Source: Tulasnella sp. 424
Taxonomy: Eukaryota; Basidiomycota; Agaricomycetes; Cantharellales; Tulasnellaceae
Direction of reading: 5' to 3'
Assembly: GCA_019633425.1 (NCBI GenBank)
Contig: WSUB01000051.1
Location: forward strand, 124,001 to 188,000
DNA length: 64,000 nucleotides
Shown here in pieces: positions 46,481 to 56,762 of this stretch (its first letter is position 1; each line of letters begins with the position of its first letter). The translations under genes were made by a program, and so were the position numbers. The notes under the pieces were generated by a model. It searched no databases, was not told where the DNA came from, and saw only the letters and a list, made by a program, of their open reading frames with translations.

Positions 46481-48083
46481 ATGGGTGCACAAATGTCGAC
46501 CGGAGAAAAGGCGGAGCGGGAGAGGAGTATGGCCATTGACGAGCAGATCCGGCAGGATTCGAGGCGGTTCAGACAAGATGTAAAGGTCCTGCTACTGGGT
46601 GTGCATGGTTCAAAATCCCATTTCAAAGTTCCCCTCTAACGCTAACCAATAATGCCATGTAACGGGACGCCATGCTACATGAATAGGTACCCAAGGATCT
46701 GGCAAGAGCACAATCTTCCAGCAGATGAAGATTCCGCACGGCGGATATACTCCCGACGAGCTGGCAGAGTTCCGCCCCGCTATATACACGGACCTCGTCG
46801 ATTTGGCAAAAGATATTATTTGGACTATGAGGAAGATCGATGTGGACTTTGTTGAAGAGATCAATAGAGTGCGTCAAATTCTCCGCATTCTTTCGCCTCT
46901 CACATTTAGGCCCCTGTTCAATCCGGACTTACCGTCGCCCCATTCTATGGCACATCTCTCTGCGCTGTCTGCCAATGCCCTTTTTAACGACCCTGCTCAA
47001 CAACAAAACCCCACCGTACACACCTTCCCACCCCGATTCGACAGACAAATGCAGCGAAAATTCTCGAATACGAAGTAAGGCCCGACCCATCATTCCGCTT
47101 AGCCCCCGACGTCGCCAACGCCATCGAATCGCTATGGAAAGACCCCATCATCGCCACTGTCGTGGCCCACTGTTCCGATCCCGACTTGCTCGACTCAGCA
47201 ACGTATTTCTTCTCACACGTAGGGAGGATCTCGCAAGGCGATTATGTTCCTTGCGAGAGAGACGTGGTGAACGCGAGAGCGACGACGGATGGGGTCGTCG
47301 AAACGGTGCTTACACTAGGGGAGTTATCAATACGGTGCGTAACTTGGTACCAACCCTGGCCAATATCTCATTGCAAATATGGCGCGTTATGTTTGAACAG
47401 CGTTTTTGACATCAGCAACCTACCCTTCAACTCCGAGTCGCGTTACAAATGGTACCAGTACTTGATAACCACCACGTCTGTCATTTTCTGCGCCGCTCTT
47501 TCAGACTATGATCAAGTCCTCTCCCAAGACATAGGACGCACCCGAATGACCGAATCTCTTGCCCTGTTTGAATCTTTTATCGGTTGTTCCAACGGCTCCG
47601 TTATTTTATTTCTCACCAAGGTCGACGTTTTTAAGGCAAAGTTGTTGAAGACGCCGTTGGAGAAATATTTTCCAGAATATACAGGTGGAGCGGATGCCAA
47701 CAAAGCGGCCAAGTATATTTTGTCGAGGTTTGAACAGGCGAGTAGGCCGAATTCGAGGATTTACGCTCAGTAAGTTGTCTGGTGCTGGTTCGGGGAAACG
47801 CGACTGCTCTCTCCTTGTCTTGGTGATCTGAGATTGGTGTCGACTCACTCGGACGTCCCGAATTTGTTAGTTTCACGGAAGCAACAGATTCCACGAATGT
47901 GAGCTCTAGCACCCGGGCTCGTTTAGCTTGCCGTCGTGGCTGATCAAGATTTGCTCTGTTTCGTAGGCCCGGCGGATTTTTACGGCAATCGAAGATACGC
48001 TGTTGGTGCAGAAGCTGAAGACGAAGCTTTCATCAACAGGGACAATATTACAGAACGGGTTGCAGGACTCGAGCATCCTATGA
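46481..48083 (+). CDS. Divergent G-protein alpha subunit, array copy 2
   Basis: Start MGAQMSTGEKAERERSMAID at 46481; the frame can be followed through the same six-exon layout to a stop at 48081-48083. The P-loop GTQGSGKSTIFQQMK is intact. Switch I is ARATTDGVVET. Switch II is strongly altered: DISNLPFNSESRYKWYQ, so DxxG is lost, Gln is Leu, and there is a small insertion. The guanine motif is LTKVDVF. HFTEATDSTN is close to the canonical TCAT loop. The last exon encodes a long tail, TGTILQNGLQDSSIL, extended relative to copy 1. No stop codons or frameshifts seen, so it appears to be kept as a protein despite the motif loss. Confidence 0.85.
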
Positions 48084-48760
48084 TCTCTTTATCACAGTGC
48101 TTGGTCATTTTATCGTACATTCTTCACTTACTTTGATGGGCGGACCATCATCACTGCCGTTCTTCCTTGTGACTGTCTGTAGACGTGCTTAGCTGACCCA
48201 GCACATCAAATTCTTCTGCATGCCTTCCGATCGTTTCCTGGGAGGGTATTTACCCTGTTACTCTCGCCGTGCGGTGATTCGGGTTTCAAGACATCTTCAT
48301 GGGGCGAACAACTGGGAACACCCCATGGTTCCCTCTGAGTAGGACGTATACCAGTAGTACGCCAGTCTTTGAGAGGAATGAGATGCTAGTCATGGCTCAT
48401 AATCAACTCTTCGGAATCGCTTGACCGGTTATCGGAATCACTTAACGGTGAATATATTTCTTTCACCGAAGGCCCAGCTAGGCGCCTTCAGTCTTCTCAC
48501 CTGCACCTTCCCAAGCACAGTCCACGTAGCGACCAACTCTATTTGCTTTGGGTAGCGCGGTCGCTGAACGACATAAACACCTGCAGAATCCCTATCAGGA
48601 TTCACAAAGCTGACATGGTTACTCCAGGTTGGCTAGGAGAAACGTTTGGACAACCAGTAACGTGACCCCTGTCGACACCACTGACGGCCAGAACCACATC
48701 GACTGCGCCGTCGAGTTACCTTTTCTTTCTTATTTTTTTTTCCCCCCTTTTCGGTGAGCG
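48084..48760. other. Intergenic region between G-alpha copies 2 and 3
   Basis: The first part has no clear repeat partner. From about 48480 to the start codon it matches 50640-50931 ahead of copy 4. A long T-run and C-run at 48721-48750 lie just before the ATG. No other gene seen. Confidence 0.5.
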
Positions 48761-50306
48761 ATGGGCGCAAGTATGTCAACCGAAAAATATACAAAGCGGA
48801 AGAGGAGTATGGCCATTGACAAGTGGATCCAGGATGATTGCAAGCGGAATTCGAATGAGCACAAGATCTTGGTATTTGGTGCGGCTCCACCTATTCCGTA
48901 GATTGATCTCGAAGCCTAACCAGTGCACCATGTAACGGGATGGCATGGTGTCTGAACAGGTATACAAGGTTCCGGCACGAGCACAATCGTGAAGTACATG
49001 AAGATCATAATGGGCGGATATACCTCCGACGAGATGGCAGAATTCCGTCCCGTTATATACACGAACCTCATCCATCTGGCAAAGCGGGTTATTTTGACAA
49101 TGAGGGAGATCGGTGTGGACTGTGTTGAAGAGGCTAATAGAGTGCGTCACGTTCCCCGCATTCCGTCCTCGGGTTTGAACGGCTCCCATGTTCAATCCGG
49201 ACTCACGGTTGTTCTGTTCCATCATCTACTCTCTGCGCCGTACTTTTCAACGATCATGCACGACATGAAATCCTCGCCTACTCACCTTCCACCCAAACTT
49301 AACAGACGGGCTCAGAGAAAATCCTCGAATACGAAGTCGGGTCCGACCCATCATTTCGCTTAGCCCTCGACATCGCCAACGCTATCGAATCGTTATGGAA
49401 AGACCCCGTCATCGCCACTGTCATGGACCACTGGTGCGATCCCGACCTCCTCGATTCAGCCAGTTATTTTTTCTCTCGCGTGCAGATGATCGCGCAAAGG
49501 GATTATATCCCTTGCGACAGGGACGTATTGAATGCGAGGGTGACCACGGATAGGATTGTCGAGACGAAGTTTCAACTAGGGGAATTGTCGATTCGGTGCG
49601 TAACCTGCCGCCCAGCCAATGTCGCATTGCAAATCTAACTGCCATGTTTGTTGCGGTCGAACAGCGTCCTCGACGTCAGCAATCTAGGCTCCGAACGCAG
49701 AAAATGGATCCACTGCTTCCAAGGCGTTACATCCATCCTCTTCTGCGCAGCCCTTTCCGACTACGATCAAGTGCTCTCCGAAGATGATCAGCAAACCCGA
49801 ATGGCCGAATCCCTGGTCTTATTTGAATCTATTGTCAACTCGCGGTGGTTTTCAAGGACGTCGATTATCTTGTTTCTCACCAAAGTCGACCTTTTTAAAG
49901 CAAAATTGACAAAAGTGCCGATGGATAAATATTTTCCGGAGTTTACAGGTGGATCAGATATCAATAAAGCGGCCAAATATATTTTAGGGAGGTACGAGCA
50001 GGCGAATAGGGCGGGGTCGAAAATCTACCCCCAGTGAGTTGTCTAACGGGAACGCGACATGCTCTCCTCGCCTTGGCCATACGAGATTGGCGTCGGCTCA
50101 CTCGGACCTCCCGAAATTGTTAGTTTAACACAAGCAACAGATACCTCGAATGTGAGTCCTAGCACCCGGGTTCGTTTAGCGGGTCAGTATGGCTGACGAA
50201 GATTTGCCCGGTTTCATAGGTGCGACTATTCTTTAGTGCAGTACAGGATACGGCATTGCAGAATGCGTTAAGGGAAGCCGGAATACTAGACTCTAGCATC
50301 CTATGA
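48761..50306 (+). CDS. Divergent G-protein alpha subunit, array copy 3 (P-loop lysine replaced)
   Basis: Start [20 protein letters not shown] at 48761. Exon 2 gives [15 protein letters not shown]: the essential P-loop Lys is Thr, and the normal KQMK helix is KYMK. Switch I is [11 protein letters not shown] (Gly replaced by Arg). Switch II is [17 protein letters not shown], lacking DxxG and the catalytic Gln. LTKVDLF replaces NKxDLF, while [10 protein letters not shown] is near canonical. The C-terminus carries two end-like motifs in series, REAGIL then DSSIL. Exons join in frame without stops (48761 to TGA at 50304-50306). Normal GTP binding seems unlikely; it may be a pseudo-G-alpha acting by binding partners. 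That role is inference. Confidence 0.84.
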
Positions 50307-50338
50307 TATCTTCCTCAGAGCGCAGAGGGGGATGCATG

Positions 50339-50634
50339 ACGTCTTCGGAGGTGAAGGCTGAGGTAGTCACCATCGTTATGGGAGTCAAATTCCAACCCAC
50401 AGTTCCACCTGAATGTTAGACACAAATTGAGTAGATATTGTTTGCTACGGAAAGTCGTCAGACAGAATCCCACGGAATGTTGATACGTAGAACACCATCG
50501 ACAACTTCGGGATGTCATGATGGAGCTGACTTTTATGATCCACCTTCGACATTGGTGCAAAGGTCTAAAGTGTAACTCTCCCCGACGAGGCTAATGGGCA
50601 ATATGAAGAGGGTAGTCCCAAAGGTGTAGTTCAA
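50339..50634. repeat. Copied 3' end of the IWR1 gene inside the array (partner 54786-55090)
   Basis: Sequence between G-alpha copies 3 and 4 matches the IWR1 3' flank near 54786-55090, with shared blocks such as TCGTCAGACAGAATCCCAC and CGACATTGGTGCAAAG. The match ends at TGTAGTTCAA, exactly at the proposed IWR1 stop codon, after which G-alpha promoter sequence begins. It shows that a duplicated unit once ended at IWR1. Confidence 0.8.
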
Positions 50635-50931
50635 TATGCGCCTCCACCCCGTCCCAAACACAGTCCACCGTTAAGTGACGTGGCAACAAACTCCATTTGC
50701 TCTTGGCAGCGCGGTCGCTGAGCGATATAAACACGTGCAGAACCCCTATCAGGATTCTTAAACTGACTTGGTTACTATGCGTTCTCTGCTCGAGGTTGGC
50801 TAGGAGAAGCGTTTGGACAACAGTCTAATTAACGCGACCCTGGAGGACACCAGGACTGCCAGAACCACCATCGACTGAGCCCTCGTGTTATCATCACTCC
50901 TTTTCTTTTTTTTCTCCCTTTTCGGCAAGCG

Positions 50932-52536
50932 ATGGGGGCAAATATGTCAACCGAAGAAAAGGTAGAGCGGGAGAGGAGTATAGCCATTGACAAGCAGATA
51001 GAGGATGATTGGAAGCGGATGAAAAAGGAGCACAAGGTCTTGGTATTGGGTGCGGTTCAACCTATTCCAAAGATTTATCTCGAAGACTGACCAGTGTACC
51101 ATGTAACGGAACGGCATGGTATGCAAACAGGTACACAAGGTTCCGGCAAGAGCACAATCGTAAAGCAGATGAAGATCATGGTGGGCGGGTATACCTCCGA
51201 CGAGATGGCAGAATTCCGTCTCGTTATATACACGAACCTCGTCCATTTGGCAAAGACGATTATTTGGACAATGAGGAAGATTGGTATGGACTGTGTTGAA
51301 GAGATTAATAGAGTGCGTCACGCTCCCTGCATTCCGTCGCCTCTTACATTACATCCAAGTCCCCTGTTCGATTCGGACTCACTGTCGTCCTATTTTCATG
51401 ATCTTCTCACCACACCGCCCATCCACGTACTTTTCAACGACCATGTACGACATCAAACCCCCCGCCTACCCGGCTTCCCATTCAAACTTAACAGACGGGC
51501 GCCGAGAAAATCTTCGCATACGAAGTCGGGTCCGACCCATCATTTCGCTTAGCCCCCGACGTCGCCAACGCCATCGAATCGTTATGGAAAGACCCCGTCA
51601 TCGCCATTGTCATGGACAAGTGGCCGCACTATTCCGATTCGGACCTCCTGGATTCAGCAAGTTATTTCTTTTCACACGTGCAGAGGATCGCGCAAAGGGA
51701 TTATCTCCCTTGCGAGAGGGACGTGTTGAACGCGCGGATGACCGCGGATGGGATTGCCGAGACGAAGTTTCAACTAGGTGGATCGTCGATTCGGTGCGTG
51801 ACTTGCCGTTCAGCGAATATCTCATTGCACACCTACCTACCATACGTGCTGCGTTTGAAAAGCGTCCTCGACACTAGTGGCCTAAGCTCCGAACGCAAAA
51901 AATGGATACACTGCTTCGAAGCCGTTGCGTCCATCATCTTCTGCGCCGCCCTTTCCGACTACGATCAAGTCCTCCCTGAAACTAACTATCAAAACCGAAT
52001 GGTCGAATCCCTAATCTTGTTTGAATCTGTTGTCAACTCGCGGTGGTTTTCAAGTTTAAGGACGTCGATTATTTTGTTTCTCACCAAAGTCGACCTTTTT
52101 AAAGCAAAATTGACAAAAGTGCCGATGAATAGATATTTTCCGGAGTATCAAGGTGGAATGGATATCAATAAAGCCGCCAAGTATATTTTATGGAGGTACA
52201 CGCAGGCAAATAGGGCGGGGTTGAGCATCTACCCCCAGTGAGTTGTCTAGCATCGGTTTCCGCAACATTACTCTCCTCGCCTTGGTTATACGAGATTACC
52301 GTCGGCTCACTCGGATCTCCCGAAATTGTTAGTTTGACACAAGCAACAGATACTTCGAATGCGAGTCCTAGCACCCGGGTTCGTTTAGCTGGTCAGTACG
52401 ACTGATGAAGGTTTGCTCTGTTTCGTAGGCCCGACTACTCTCTGCTGTAATAAAGGAGACAGTATTGCGGAATGCGTGGAGGGATGCAACAGGGGTGATA
52501 CTACGGAACGGATTACGAGACTCTAGCATCCAATGA
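50932..52536 (+). CDS. Divergent G-protein alpha subunit, array copy 4
   Basis: Start MGANMSTEEKVERERSIAID at 50932; P-loop GTQGSGKSTIVKQMKIM is the most canonical in the array. Switch I is ARMTADGIAET, where the Mg-coordinating Thr is Ala. Switch II is DTSGLSSERKKWIHCFE, with DxxG kept but Gln replaced by Leu. The guanine motif is [17 protein letters not shown] is near canonical. The donor after this exon is GC rather than GT (AAT|GCGAGT at 52361; the other copies have GTGAGT). The last exon gives the tail TGVILRNGLRDSSIQ to a stop at 52534-52536, ending in Gln instead of Leu. All exons remain open. A Leu-containing switch II with an intact P-loop suggests a GTP-locked or slow-cycling protein, by analogy only. 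Confidence 0.85.
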
Positions 52537-52814
52537 TATCTTTCTCAGAGTGCTTCGCCGTTCTCTGGTATGTCACTTGTTGTCCGATCGGCGGCTGTCG
52601 TCCTCGAGTCGTGGTACATGTTTCCATAATTAGCCGGTCTAAAGTGCAAACTTTGCGTGCAGGATTTCCAATCGGCTGCATGAGATTAGGAGAAACGTTT
52701 TGGACAACCGCCTAATTAACGTGACCCTGGACGACACCACAGACAGCGGGAACCACCATCGACTGCGCCGACGTGTCATCATGATTTTTTCCTTTCATTT
52801 CTTTTCTGCGAGCA

Positions 52815-54368
52815 ATGGGCGCACATATGTCAACTGAAAAGAAGGCAGCCCGAAGGAGTATGGCCATTGACAAGCAGATCGAGATGGATTGGGAGCGGAT
52901 GAGAAAGGAGTACAATGACTTGGTATTGGGTGCGGTTCAGATCTCATTACGAAATTTACCTCCGCCGCTAACCAATAATGTTATGTAACGGGGCGCCATG
53001 CCATGCGGACAGGCACCCGAGGTTCCGGGAAGAGTACAATTGTTAAGCGGATGAAGATTATGCACCACACTGGATATATTCCCGACGAGCTGGAAGAGTT
53101 CCGTCTCGTTATATACACGAACCTGGTCGATGTGGCAAAGGGTCTTATTTTGACGATGAGGAGGATTGGTGTGGACTGTGTTGGAGAGATCAATAGAGTG
53201 CGTCACGTTCCCTGCATTCAGTCGCCTCTTACATTGCATCCAAGTCCAATCCTGACTCACCGTCGCTCTATTCCACGCCGATCTTCTCTCCGCGCCGCTC
53301 ATCGACGTACCTTTCAACGACCATGCACGACATCAAACCCCCGCCTTCCCGTCCAAACCTAACAGACGAGCGCAGAGAAAATCCTTGAATACGAAGTCGA
53401 GTCCGACCCATCATTTCGCTTAGCCCCCGACGTCGCCAACGCCATCGATTCGTTATGGCACGATCCCGTCATTGCCACCGTCATGGACCACTGTTCCGAT
53501 CCTGACCTCTTCAATTCAACAATGTATTTCCTTTCACAAGTGCAGAAGATCGCGCAAAGGGATTATATCCCTGACGAGAGTGACGTGTTGAGGGCAAGGG
53601 CGACTACGGATGGGGTTGACGAGACAAAGTTTCAACTAGGAATGTTGTCGATTCGGTGCGTAACTTGCCGTTCAGCCGACGTCTCATTGCAAATCCAACT
53701 GCCACATTTATTGCGTTTGAGTAGCGTCCTCGACCCTGGCAACCAAGGCTCCGAACGCAAAAAATGGATCCACTGTTTCGAAGCCGTTACGTCCCTCATC
53801 TTCTGCGCCGCGCTTTCGGACTACGATCAAGTCCTCTCTGAAGATAACCAGCAAACCCGAATGGCCGAATCCTTAGTCTTGTTTGAAGCAGTTATCAACT
53901 CGCGGTGGTTTTTAAGGACGTCGATTATTCTGTTTCTCACCAAAATCGACCTTTTTAAAGCAAAATTGCGAAAAGCGCCGATGGATAAACATTTTTCGGA
54001 GTATACAGGTGGATCGGATATCAATAAAGCCGCCAAGTATATTTTGGGGAGGTACACGCAGGCAAATAGGGCGGGGTTGAGCATCTACCCCCAGTGAGTT
54101 GTCTAGCGTCGGTTTCCGCGACAGTACTCTCCTCGTCTTGGTTATACGAGATTAGCGTCGGCTCACTCGGATCTCCCGAAATTGTAGTTTGACACAAGCA
54201 ACAGATACTTCGAATGTGAGTCCTAGCACCTGGGTTCGTTTAGGGTCGGTACGGCTGATGAAGAATTGCCCCGTTTCGTAGCTCCGACTGGTCTTTGCTG
54301 CAGTGAAGGAGACGATATTAACTAACGAGTTAAAACGGCAGGGAATATTAGAGTCTAGCATCCTATGA
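52815..54368 (+). CDS. Divergent G-protein alpha subunit, array copy 5 (keeps switch II Gln)
   Basis: Start MGAHMSTEKKAARRSMAIDK at 52815; P-loop GTRGSGKSTIVKRMK intact. Switch I is ARATTDGVDET. Switch II is DPGNQGSERKKWIHCFE: this is the only copy that retains the catalytic Gln, but the preceding Gly of DxGG is Asn, which should impair the switch movement. The guanine motif is [17 protein letters not shown] is followed by LRLVFAAVKETIL and a doubled end, KRQGIL then ESSIL, stop at 54366-54368. Same six-exon structure as its neighbours, no frame breaks. Confidence 0.85.
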
Positions 54369-54785
54369 TATATTTCTTAGAGTAATTCGCCATTCTCTCG
54401 TATATTACTTGTTTGTTCCGATTGGCGGGCAGTCATCGCTGTTGTCGTTGTGGTACAGGTTTCCATAATTAGCTGGTCGAAGTGCAAACTTCGCCTGCAG
54501 GATTTCCAATCGGCTCGGGGGACCATTTACTCTGTTATTATCTCGCTGTGGCAATTCGTCGTTCAGAGTATTGTGGGGCCACTGATCCCTGGGCTCCTTT
54601 TACATACATAAGTACGCCTAATGCGTCTCAGGTTCCGGGAGCAGTCGAATACTGGTTGGCTTGAAAGAAATCTTAACTGAGATCGATAGTTCCGGAGCTC
54701 CAGACCGAGCGGAAGAAATAAAGGCCGAGAATTGATACTTCATGCTGACGCGGCGGGGACGCGGCTTGCGTAGAGGGTGATTGCG

Positions 54786-55090
54786 TCTTCGGGGGTGAAG
54801 GCTGAGCTAGTCACCATCCTTATGAATGTCAATTTGCAACCACGGTTCCTGCCATTTTGACCTGAATCTTAGACACATATCGAGTAGAGTATTGGATGCT
54901 GAGGAAAGACGTCAGACAGAATCCCACATGCTGATACCGAACGCCATTGACAAATTCGGGGTGTGGTGGAAGTGTCTTTTAGGTTTCACCGTCGACATTG
55001 GTGCAAAGATCTATAGTGTAATTATACCTGGGGCTGATTAATGAGGAACTCCAAGTTACATGAAGCGGGTATTCCCAAATGTGTAGTTCA
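54786..55090. repeat. IWR1 3' flank, source of the copy at 50339-50634
   Basis: Runs from downstream of IWR1 up to its stop codon and is repeated with moderate divergence inside the G-alpha array. IWR1 coding sequence upstream of the stop is not found in the array copy. Confidence 0.8.
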
Positions 55091-56584
55091 ATCGTCGTAT
55101 TGCCAGTGTCTCCATCCTGCACGGAAGGCGGATCAATGCGGGTGAACGCGAGCAAGTTCATGATGGTCACAGTACTTACCTCGATCGACGTCCTCTTCGT
55201 CGTCAATGATCTCATCCTCGCTGTCTGGGTAGTCGTTTCGGTAGTAATCTTCCTCTGGTACGTGAATAATGCAGACGCGGATTAGGCAACATAGAGAAGA
55301 CATTCAATAGATGGCTCGCACCATTGGAGTCTTCGTCAGCCTCATCCTTGACAGAGTCATCAGATCCTTCTTCCACGAAGTATTCGGTGAACTCTTCAGG
55401 AAGACCTCGACTAAACAGATTTCCCGGTGAGTTGGCACAGCGATCACAAGCCAAGAGCATGAAATGGTAGAAACGAACAGGGTTGCGATGCTTCCAGCTT
55501 CACGTGCCATAAGCTCATTGACGTCGTTAATATCTTTAAGAGCGAAATAAAAGACATCGTAAACGTAATCCTCGTCCGAACTGCCGTTGGGTAACTTTTT
55601 CTCGTCCGTCGGCGAAAGCAGTGATGGGGAGACAGCTCGACTAGACGTTCTGGGTTCGGCGAGTGAGATGTTATTGACTGCAAGGTAGTTAGGGTGAGGT
55701 CACGCCCGGTGCACTTCCACATCGAAGGGACGTACTCTTGAGATAATCGCTGACCATCGAGTTAAACTCTGCCATGGAAGGATCCTCATCTTCTGTTTCT
55801 CCAGCAGGAGAGGCTTCCTCATCCGCAATGGCTTCGTAGAACGTGTAGGAAGGTAAAGTTGCTGGAGCGGCGGCGGCGGCAGCCAGCTGGGCGGAAGATC
55901 GGACAACTGGAGGGGCAGTTGGCCTATCATCGAGATCATAGGTAGAGGGCGTAAATTACCAAGCACGAGTCGTAGAGGGGAACTAAGTGCTCACCGACGG
56001 CTTGACTGTGCTGGTTGGGCAAAGATGGCGGGTTTTGGAACGATCGTGAAGGTTTTTGGGACAGCGGTTGACTTTGTTGGAGAAAGAGTGCGGGTGGGAG
56101 CAGAGGCCGAGGCAATGGGACTAGTTGGAGCCGGGGTTGAGCTGATAGACATCGGGCCATCGGTCTGGGTCGACGTTGCGGCGGACGGCGCAGATGCCGC
56201 TGGCGTGGTGACAGGGGATGTTTGAGCCAAAATGTTCACCCGTTGCTGGGGACCATTGGTATCGTGTTAGTCTAATTCTGTCATATGAAGGTGGATTTAG
56301 GCGACCTACAGTCAAATCCTCCATGAATTTGGTGTCATCGAACATCGCGGAATCCTCGACGGTTCCGACATGGGTGAATACTCCTGGAGCAATCACCATG
56401 TCTCGCATCCTCTTATTACCCCGGGCAGCAATTTCAGCAACTGTGCATCCGTCATGAATGTTGGTTGAATGTTGGGGTTACTGTAGTAGCCTTTGTCCTC
56501 ACCTAGGTGAGTCGCCGGTTCATCCTGTCGTTTTCGTTTGAGTCTAATGAACACGTTTCCCGGTGCTGGTAATTGCGGCTCCAT
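55088..56584 (-). CDS. IWR1: Iwr1-like RNA polymerase II nuclear import factor
   Basis: Homologue of the adaptor that binds assembled RNA polymerase II and directs its nuclear import. The start at 56584 (MEPQLPAPGNVFIRLKRKRQ) carries the conserved IRLKRKRxDEP N-terminus. Exon 2 reads VAEIAARGNKRMRDMVIAPG. A disordered Ser/Thr/Pro region (about 55990-56230) precedes YVYDVFYFALKDIND (about 55530-55580). The Iwr1 domain core is FTEYFVEEGSDDS and EDYYRNDYPDSEDEIIDDEE (about 55200-55260). The last exon is short: splicing at about 55180-55117 gives GWRHWQYDD and a stop at 55088, which I inferred from the acceptor and the acidic end. About eight exons. Shares a short divergent promoter with the uL5m gene. 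Confidence 0.82.
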
Positions 56585-56762
56585 TACACTGCGACGAAGA
56601 TAGCGAGACGTCAGGCCAACGAGCAAGGAGGTGATGTGGTTGGAGGACGTGAAGGGATGCAGAGGGTCCCTTGCTGAGAGCACAGCGGCGGAGACCTTGA
56701 TCCGTGTGAATCGAGCGCATCCAAAAATCAATCTCTCAAACGACCTCCGACAGCCAAGCAAA

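Larger units (their letters stand above)
43780..54515. repeat. Tandem array of about 2.1-kb G-alpha units (five copies)
   Basis: Five same-strand genes with the same six-exon layout lie at 44286, 46481, 48761, 50932 and 52815. Flanking DNA is also repeated: the 5' flanks of copies 1 and 2 match each other, as do those of copies 3 and 4 (GCGCGGTCGCTGA blocks near 48555 and 50710). The 3' flanks after copies 1, 4 and 5 match (about 45849-45990, 52540-52680, 54370-54515). The array has therefore grown by more than one duplication event. Confidence 0.85.
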
